Source of the DNA: Candidatus Woesearchaeota archaeon
Lineage (GTDB): Archaea; Nanobdellota; Nanobdellia; Woesearchaeales; UBA525
Assembly (NCBI GenBank): GCA_023252315.1
Contig: JAJPEB010000044.1
Location: 1-8,958, forward strand
Direction of reading: 5' to 3'
DNA length: 8,958 bases
Each line of letters opens with the position of its first letter. The stretch's first letter is position 1. Below are positions 5,551 through 8,958 of the stretch, in pieces. A model generated the notes under the pieces. That model searched no databases, was not told where the DNA came from, and saw nothing but the letters and a program-made list of their open reading frames with translations. Position numbers and translations under genes: made by a program.

Positions 5551-5590
5551 TCCTCCGGCGGGAAGAAGGGCACACAGACCGCCGGGAGGA
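5551..5590 (+). promoter_or_regulatory. Hairpin sequestering the helicase ribosome binding site
   Basis: Bases 5551-5561 pair with 5579-5590 as an 11-pair, G+C-rich stem with one bulged G (5584) and a 17-base purine-rich loop (5562-5578). The 3' arm contains the whole GGGAGG ribosome binding site (5584-5589), 6 bases before the ATG at 5596. The 5' arm carries CCTCC, which mimics the 16S RNA anti-Shine-Dalgarno end. Folded, it should block initiation, so translation may depend on temperature, a helicase (possibly the product itself) or another factor. The pairing is seen directly; regulation is inferred. Confidence 0.65.
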
Positions 5591-5595
5591 ACCCC

Positions 5596-6948
5596 ATGGA
5601 AAATCCCCATCGCACTACGCATCACCAGAGAAGCGGCGCCCCTGCGCCCGTCCCCGCGAATTCCGCGCCTCGCGCGAGCGCGCAGGGCGACGGCTTCGCC
5701 GCGCTCCCGCTCATCGACCAGCTCCAGCGCGCGCTCGCGCACGAGGGCTACGCGACCCCCACGCCCATCCAGGCGCAGGCGATCCCGCCATTGCTCGCGG
5801 GCAAGGACCTCTTCGGCGTCGCGCAGACGGGCACGGGCAAGACCGCGGCCTTCCTGCTCCCGCTCATGCAGCACCTCGTGCAGGTCAAGCGCATGCCCTC
5901 GCGGGGGCGCCCGCGCAGCCTCATCCTCGCGCCCACGCGCGAGCTCGCGGCGCAGATCGGCGAGCGCATCGACGCGTACGGGCGCTACCTCAACCTCACG
6001 CATACCGTGATCTACGGCGGCGTCGGGCAGCGCCCGCAGGAGCAGGCGCTCACGCGCGGCATGGACATCGTCGTCGCGACGCCGGGCAGGCTCCTCGACC
6101 TCATGCAGCAGGGCTTCGCGAAGCTCGACAACGTCGAGGTCTTCGTGCTCGACGAGGCGGACCGCATGCTCGACATGGGGTTCATCCCCGACATCAAGAA
6201 GGTCATCGCGACGCTGCCCCGCGAGCGCCAGTCGCTCTTCTTCTCGGCGACGATGGCGCCCGAGGTCGTGGCGCTCGCGCGCACGCTCGTGCGCGACCCC
6301 GTGCACATCGAGATCGAGCCCGAGAAGCCGACGGTCGACCGCATCGCGCAGAAGCTCATGTTCGTCGACAAGGACCACAAGGACGAGCTGCTCGTGCGCC
6401 TCATGCGCGAGACGGGCATGGACAAGGTCATCGTCTTCACGCAGATGAAGCACGTCGCGAACAAGGTCGCGCAGAAGCTCAACGCGTCGGGCATCAGCGC
6501 GGCCCCGATCCACGGCAACAAGAGCCAGGCAGCGCGCGAGCAGGCGCTCGCGGGCTTCCGCTCCGGCAAGGTGCGCGCGCTCGTCGCGACGGACATCGCC
6601 GCGCGCGGCATCGACGTGGAGGCGATCACGCACGTCGTCAACTACGACCTGCCGACCGAGCCCGAGACGTACGTGCACCGCATCGGGCGCACGGCGCGCG
6701 CGGGCGCGCAAGGCGACGCGATCTCGTTCTGCTGCGGCAACGAGAAGGAGTACCTGCGCGAGATCGAGCGGCTCATCCGGAGGCCCATCCCCGTCGACAC
6801 GAACCAGCCGTTCCACTCCGAGCGGGCGCGCAACGCGACGGGAGCGGACGCGAGGCCCGAGCCGAGGCAGCAGCGCGGCGGCGGGCAGCGGTACGGCGCC
6901 CGCCCGCGAGGACAGACGAAGCGCGGGCTGCAGGGGCGGCGAAGGTAG
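5596..6948 (+). CDS. RhlE-like DEAD-box ATP-dependent RNA helicase
   Basis: A complete 450-residue helicase that unwinds or remodels RNA using ATP, acting in ribosome assembly, RNA decay or cold adaptation. All motifs are present: Q motif GYATPTPIQ (51-59), motif I AQTGTGKT (76-83), Ia PTREL (113-117), Ib TPGR (162-165), II DEAD (186-189), III SAT (217-219), IV VFTQ (280-283), V ATDIAARGID (331-340) and VI HRIGRTARAG (361-370). The core is preceded by a low-complexity 30-residue lead and followed by a basic Arg/Gly/Gln tail (about 420-450) likely to bind RNA nonspecifically. The sequence resembles bacterial RhlE proteins, which occur in archaea by descent or transfer. The start at 5596 has a GGGAGG site 6 bases upstream, held in a hairpin, suggesting translational control. 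A T-rich tract follows. Confidence 0.97.
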   Translation: MENPHRTTHHQRSGAPAPVPANSAPRASAQGDGFAALPLIDQLQRALAHEGYATPTPIQAQAIPPLLAGKDLFGVAQTGTGKTAAFLLPLMQHLVQVKRMPSRGRPRSLILAPTRELAAQIGERIDAYGRYLNLTHTVIYGGVGQRPQEQALTRGMDIVVATPGRLLDLMQQGFAKLDNVEVFVLDEADRMLDMGFIPDIKKVIATLPRERQSLFFSATMAPEVVALARTLVRDPVHIEIEPEKPTVDRIAQKLMFVDKDHKDELLVRLMRETGMDKVIVFTQMKHVANKVAQKLNASGISAAPIHGNKSQAAREQALAGFRSGKVRALVATDIAARGIDVEAITHVVNYDLPTEPETYVHRIGRTARAGAQGDAISFCCGNEKEYLREIERLIRRPIPVDTNQPFHSERARNATGADARPEPRQQRGGGQRYGARPRGQTKRGLQGRRR

Positions 6949-6972
6949 GCGCTCGCCGAAGGTTCACGCATG

Positions 6973-6995
6973 GTCTTCTTGCTTTTTCTTTTCTT
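6973..6995 (+). terminator. T-rich terminator after the helicase gene
   Basis: A T-dominated run (TCTTCTTGCTTTTTCTTTTC and following) begins about 25 bases after the helicase stop codon, as expected for archaeal intrinsic termination. It stands immediately before repeat copy A. Confidence 0.6.
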
Positions 6996-7001
6996 CGCGC
7001 C

Positions 7002-7155
7002 GCGGAGTTCCTCACTCACTGCGTTGCGTGGCCTCACGAAATCGGCGCTGCATGCGATGGAAATCAGAAGATTTCCAGCGCGCCGGAAACCTTGGAGGTC
7101 TCCGAGCGAATCGCGCTGTTTTCTGTCGGGCTCCAAGGCGGCGCTCTCCGTAGAG
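7002..7155. repeat. Structured interspersed repeat, copy A
   Basis: The first of two direct copies. The core (7038-7123) has an outer stem GAAATCGGCGC (7038-7048) against GCGCTGTTTTC (7113-7123) with one mismatch and one G-T pair. It encloses hairpin 1, GGAAATC/GATTTCC (7059-7065, 7070-7076), and hairpin 2, GGAAACC/GGTCTCC (7085-7091, 7097-7103) with one mismatch. TGCATGCGAT, AGCGCGCC and GAGCGAATC link the stems and are identical in copy B. Weaker similarity extends from GCGGAG (7002) to CTCCAAGGC-GCGC (7131-7144) and the TAGAG near 7151. It encodes nothing and fills the convergent gap between the helicase and the helical-repeat protein, which otherwise holds only two T-rich terminators. Confidence 0.85.
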
Positions 7156-7218
7156 GACATCTCGAAGAGAAATGTTCAGGAGAACCTGGGGCAAAATCAC
7201 AATAGCAGAACAAGAAAT

Positions 7219-7244
7219 GCGGGAAGAAAAACAGGAAAAGAAGG
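7219..7244 (-). terminator. T-rich terminator after the helical-repeat protein gene
   Basis: On the minus strand a run including TTCTTTTCCTGTTTTTCTTC follows directly on the stop codon at 7247-7249, a typical archaeal T-rich transcript end. Confidence 0.55.
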
Positions 7245-7246
7245 AT

Positions 7247-7888
7247 CTACCGCGCTCCCATGCCGTGCCAGGCGGGAGGACCGAGGGGGGCTCCGAAGTC
7301 CTCGCCGGGCATGCCGGGCCCGCGGGCGGTGTCGCTGGTGTTGTTGTCCTGCATCTCCTGGTGGTGCTTGACGATCATGTCGAAGCGCTCCCGGGTGAGC
7401 TGCGCGCTGAACTGCTCGCTCATCGCGGCCGTCCACGCCTGGAAGTCGTTGCTCTCGATCGCCTGCTGGACCTTCTCGCCCGCGCGCTCGCGCTGCACGA
7501 TCGCGTCGAACTCGTCCTGCGTCAGCGTCGAGTTCTGGTCGGGCGCGAGCACGCCCATGGCGTCGCGCCACGACGCGTAGTCGCCGGCCTTGACCGCGTC
7601 TTGCGCGTTGCGCATCGCGTCGCGCCTCGCGGCCATGCCCTTCGCGCGCGCGGCCATCTTCTCGAACTGGTCCTGCGTGATCGTGACCGAGCTGTTGTCC
7701 GCCGCGAGCGAGGCCGTGAACGCCGCATAGTCGTCGTTCTGGATCGCCGTCATGGCTGCGGCGCTCATGCCGGGGCCCCGGAAGCCCCCGCGGGGCTGGT
7801 GGTCCTTCGCCCCGAGCGCGAACGCCCCCGCGGCGAGCGCTCCGATGAGGATCAGGGCGACGATCCCCGCCTGGTATTTTCGTTCCAT
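7247..7888 (-). CDS. Exported or membrane-anchored protein with three helical repeats, unknown function
   Basis: A 213-residue protein with a hydrophobic N-terminal segment (8-26: a signal peptide or anchor), placing the rest outside the membrane. Three repeats of about 32 residues follow: AIQNDDYAAFTASLA...ITQDQFEKM (48-78), AVKAGDYASWRDAMG...LTQDEFDAIV (98-131) and AIESNDFQAWTAAMS...LTRERFDMIV (143-173). Each has an A(I/V)xxxD(Y/F)xA(F/W) helix and a (T/L)TxxxF(D/E) helix, and short basic linkers separate them. The tail is Gly/Pro/Met-rich with a terminal His. Similar repeat units are recalled from small-genome bacteria and archaea without known function. The start at 7888 is supported by GGGAGGTG 5 bases upstream and a TATA box; the frame remains open to 8002 without support. 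The gene is bracketed by two copies of the structured repeat. Confidence 0.82.
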   Translation of the reverse strand: MERKYQAGIVALILIGALAAGAFALGAKDHQPRGGFRGPGMSAAAMTAIQNDDYAAFTASLAADNSSVTITQDQFEKMAARAKGMAARRDAMRNAQDAVKAGDYASWRDAMGVLAPDQNSTLTQDEFDAIVQRERAGEKVQQAIESNDFQAWTAAMSEQFSAQLTRERFDMIVKHHQEMQDNNTSDTARGPGMPGEDFGAPLGPPAWHGMGAR

Positions 7889-7930
7889 CTGCACACCTCC
7901 CGTATGGCGAGTCGGAGTCGGCACGGGGCG

Positions 7931-7938
7931 TATATAAG
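7931..7938 (-). promoter_or_regulatory. TATA box for the helical-repeat protein gene
   Basis: CTTATATA on the minus strand lies about 46 bases before the start codon, predicting a leader of about 20 bases carrying the strong ribosome binding site. The remainder of the 7889-8195 gap is occupied by repeat copy B. Confidence 0.7.
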
Positions 7939-7993
7939 CGGACAGAAGGGGAAATGTATACTCATCGTCCACAATCTTGTCGACGAGGGCGCT

Positions 7994-8145
7994 GCGGAGC
8001 ATTTACTGCTCGTACCTCGCAGCATCTACGAAAATCGCCCTGCATGCGATGGAAATCCGAGATTTCCAGCGCGCCGGAAACTCTGAGTTTCCGAGCGAAT
8101 CGGGCGATTTTCTGGTCTACTCCAAGGCAGCGCCCCTAGAGAAAA
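7994..8145. repeat. Structured interspersed repeat, copy B
   Basis: The second direct copy, about 1 kb from copy A. The core (8030-8112) has a perfect 11-pair outer stem, GAAAATCGCCC (8030-8040) with GGGCGATTTTC (8102-8112). Inside are hairpin 1, GGAAATC-CGA-GATTTCC (8051-8067), and hairpin 2, GGAAACT-CTG-AGTTTCC (8076-8092), both perfect 7-pair stems. The linkers TGCATGCGAT, AGCGCGCC and GAGCGAATC match copy A exactly, whereas stem bases and loop lengths differ and pairing is kept. Flanking similarity to copy A runs from GCGGAG (7994) through CTCCAAGGC-GCGC (8120-8133). The element lies upstream of the helical-repeat gene promoter and downstream of the winged-helix gene. Confidence 0.85.
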
Positions 8146-8160
8146 GAAGAGTACAGAAGG
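8138..8160 (-). terminator. Pyrimidine-rich possible terminator of the membrane protein/regulator pair
   Basis: On the minus strand the run around CTTCTGTACTCTTCTTTTCTC lies 35-60 bases after the regulator stop codon, at the edge of repeat copy B. It is less T-dense than the other tracts. Confidence 0.35.
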
Positions 8161-8195
8161 ATGGAGAATCATCAAGGAACCTGTCGCAGAACACG

Positions 8196-8498
8196 TCACA
8201 GGTCGAACTCATCCAGCAGCCCGATGATCAGCCTGTAGCGCTCGAGGTAGCGGAACCCCTTGTCCGTGAGCGTGAGGTACTTGCCGCGCTTGCCCGTCGC
8301 CACCTCCTTGATCAGCTCCTTCTCGACCAGCTCCGTGCAGTACTCCGAGAAGCTCATCGACGAGAGGTTCGAGTAGCGCATGAGCGGCGTCGGGCGTATC
8401 GAGTTGCGGTGGTCGCTGATGATCGAGAGGATGTCGTGGATCACCTGGAGGCGGTGCCGCTTCTTCCCGCTCGCCCGCTCGCCGCTCACCTTGTCCAC
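8196..8498 (-). CDS. Small winged-helix DNA-binding regulator
   Basis: About 100 residues resembling the archaeal winged-helix HTH_45 group. A basic start, GKKRHRLQVIHDILSII (11-27), leads to a helix-turn-helix around RPTPLMRYSNLSSMSFSEYC (35-54) with second helix TELVEKELIKEV (55-66). A wing, GKYLTLTDKGFRYLERY (72-88), and a short C-terminal helix LIIGLLDEFDL (90-100), probably for dimerisation, follow. The GTG at 8498 is preferred because AGGTG lies 5 bases upstream; the GTG at 8489, overlapping the upstream stop as GTGA, is an alternative giving 97 residues. Either way it overlaps the membrane protein gene by 13 or 3 bases, so the two are co-translated and probably work together. Targets are unknown. 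Confidence 0.82.
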   Translation of the reverse strand: MDKVSGERASGKKRHRLQVIHDILSIISDHRNSIRPTPLMRYSNLSSMSFSEYCTELVEKELIKEVATGKRGKYLTLTDKGFRYLERYRLIIGLLDEFDL

Positions 8499-8953
8499 TT
8501 GGACACCTTGTAATACACCATCGCGAACACCGCGAGCGAGGTCGCCTGGAACGCGAGCTCGACGCCAAGCGGCGCGGGCCTCCTGTTCCCGATGATCCAG
8601 ATGTTGATGAGCCACAGCGCCGCCACGAGCACGTAGAGCACCTTCGTCTTCGACGCCTTCGCGGCGCGCGCGAGCACCGCCATCGCGACCACGAGCAGCA
8701 GCAGCGCGGTCTGCAGCGCGAAGAGTATCCACGGCGACCTCGCGACGAACGAGAGCACGGAGAGGAAGACGGCGAGCATGTGGGCGTAGAGCGTGAGGTT
8801 GCTGCCCGCGATCCTCTTGCGCGCCGAGCTGAGCACGAGGAAGAGGATGGCGAGCGTGCTGAAGTAGCCGAACACGAGGATGAGCGGGAAATCGATCGCG
8901 TGCCTGGGCAGGAACCAGTGGAACTTCAACGGTGCGTCTGGTGCAGTGGTCAT
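8486..8953 (-). CDS. Five-helix integral membrane protein, unknown function
   Basis: The 155-residue product has five likely membrane helices at about 20-42, 55-71, 74-95, 104-121 and 130-148. Basic connecting segments SARKRIAG (43-50), ARAAKASKTK (95-104) and the tail KVSKWTR (149-155) suggest those sides face the cytoplasm. No enzyme or transporter motif is visible, and I do not recognise the family. The start at 8953 lies 5 bases from the window edge, so its ribosome binding site cannot be judged and a longer N terminus cannot be excluded, although residues 1-10 look like a natural start. The overlap with the winged-helix regulator gene suggests a membrane sensor or partner of that regulator. 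Confidence 0.82.
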   Translation of the reverse strand: MTTAPDAPLKFHWFLPRHAIDFPLILVFGYFSTLAILFLVLSSARKRIAGSNLTLYAHMLAVFLSVLSFVARSPWILFALQTALLLLVVAMAVLARAAKASKTKVLYVLVAALWLINIWIIGNRRPAPLGVELAFQATSLAVFAMVYYKVSKWTR

Positions 8954-8958
8954 GGTTC

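Noticed and set aside
5463..5595. A possible upstream ORF beginning at ATG 5463 before the helicase
   Set aside because: It starts upstream of the likely TATA box and would not be on the predicted transcript; the frame runs into the helicase gene out of frame.
5397..7205. A 602-codon plus-strand frame overlapping the helicase, and a 444-codon minus-strand frame at 5482-6816
   Set aside because: Both are out-of-frame readings of the helicase gene, rich in Arg/Ala, without recognisable motifs.
8025..8120. TCTAC on both sides of the copy B core (8025-8029 and 8116-8120), like a target-site duplication
   Set aside because: Copy A lacks an equivalent, and similarity between copies extends beyond these bases, so they lie inside the repeat rather than at its ends.
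7002..8145. CRISPR array or tRNA-like genes as an explanation for the paired repeats
   Set aside because: There are only two copies 1 kb apart with no regular spacers, and the folds lack the anticodon and T-arm features of tRNA.
8180..8202. CCTGT...ACAGG inverted repeat overlapping the winged-helix gene stop codon
   Set aside because: The 5-base arms are short and the loop is not followed by a T run, so it is not convincing as a terminator.

Overview
This 8,958-base window comes from a G+C-rich archaeon (roughly two thirds G+C by eye). Four things point to an archaeon. There is an archaeal-type 7S/SRP RNA. Genes are preceded by TATA-like boxes at archaeal distances. The likely transcript ends are T- or pyrimidine-rich runs rather than bacterial hairpin terminators. 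The tRNA gene has no encoded CCA. Strong GGAGG-type ribosome binding sites occur beside at least one apparently leaderless gene. The lineage cannot be fixed from the window. The compact genes and the small repeat-containing surface protein would suit a DPANN-type archaeon, but this is a weak inference.

Layout. At the left edge, on the minus strand, is the N-terminal 329 codons of an adenosylcobalamin-dependent (class II) ribonucleotide reductase. Its leader carries a near-consensus NrdR box and a weaker second box. Next on the plus strand come the SRP RNA and a tRNA-His(GTG) gene, each with its own TATA box. A class I methyltransferase and an HxlR/DUF24 regulator follow on the minus strand. 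The regulator shares a TATA-containing intergenic region, with three TGTTAC-type half-sites, with a divergent Cys-rich small protein that is followed by a VOC (glyoxalase-fold) protein. This looks like an electrophile or redox stress locus resembling the Bacillus YodB/CatR-catDE arrangement.

A minus-strand two-gene operon (5326 to 3765) encodes a putative lipoprotein and a membrane-anchored protein with two His-containing beta domains. Both are probably extracytoplasmic, and the second may bind metal. A divergent plus-strand gene encodes a complete RhlE-like DEAD-box RNA helicase. Its leader folds into two strong hairpins, the second of which buries the ribosome binding site completely.

The right end holds a secreted or membrane-anchored helical-repeat protein (minus) flanked by two copies of a ~150-base repeat. 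The repeat core forms a closed stem enclosing two hairpins, and the two copies differ by changes that largely preserve pairing. Last is an overlapping minus-strand pair: a five-helix membrane protein and a small winged-helix regulator.

The most interesting signals are the structured repeat, the RBS-sequestering helicase leader, the NrdR-like boxes in an archaeal promoter, the HxlR operator array with its candidate thiol switch, and a tRNA-His lacking the usual G-1:C73 pair.
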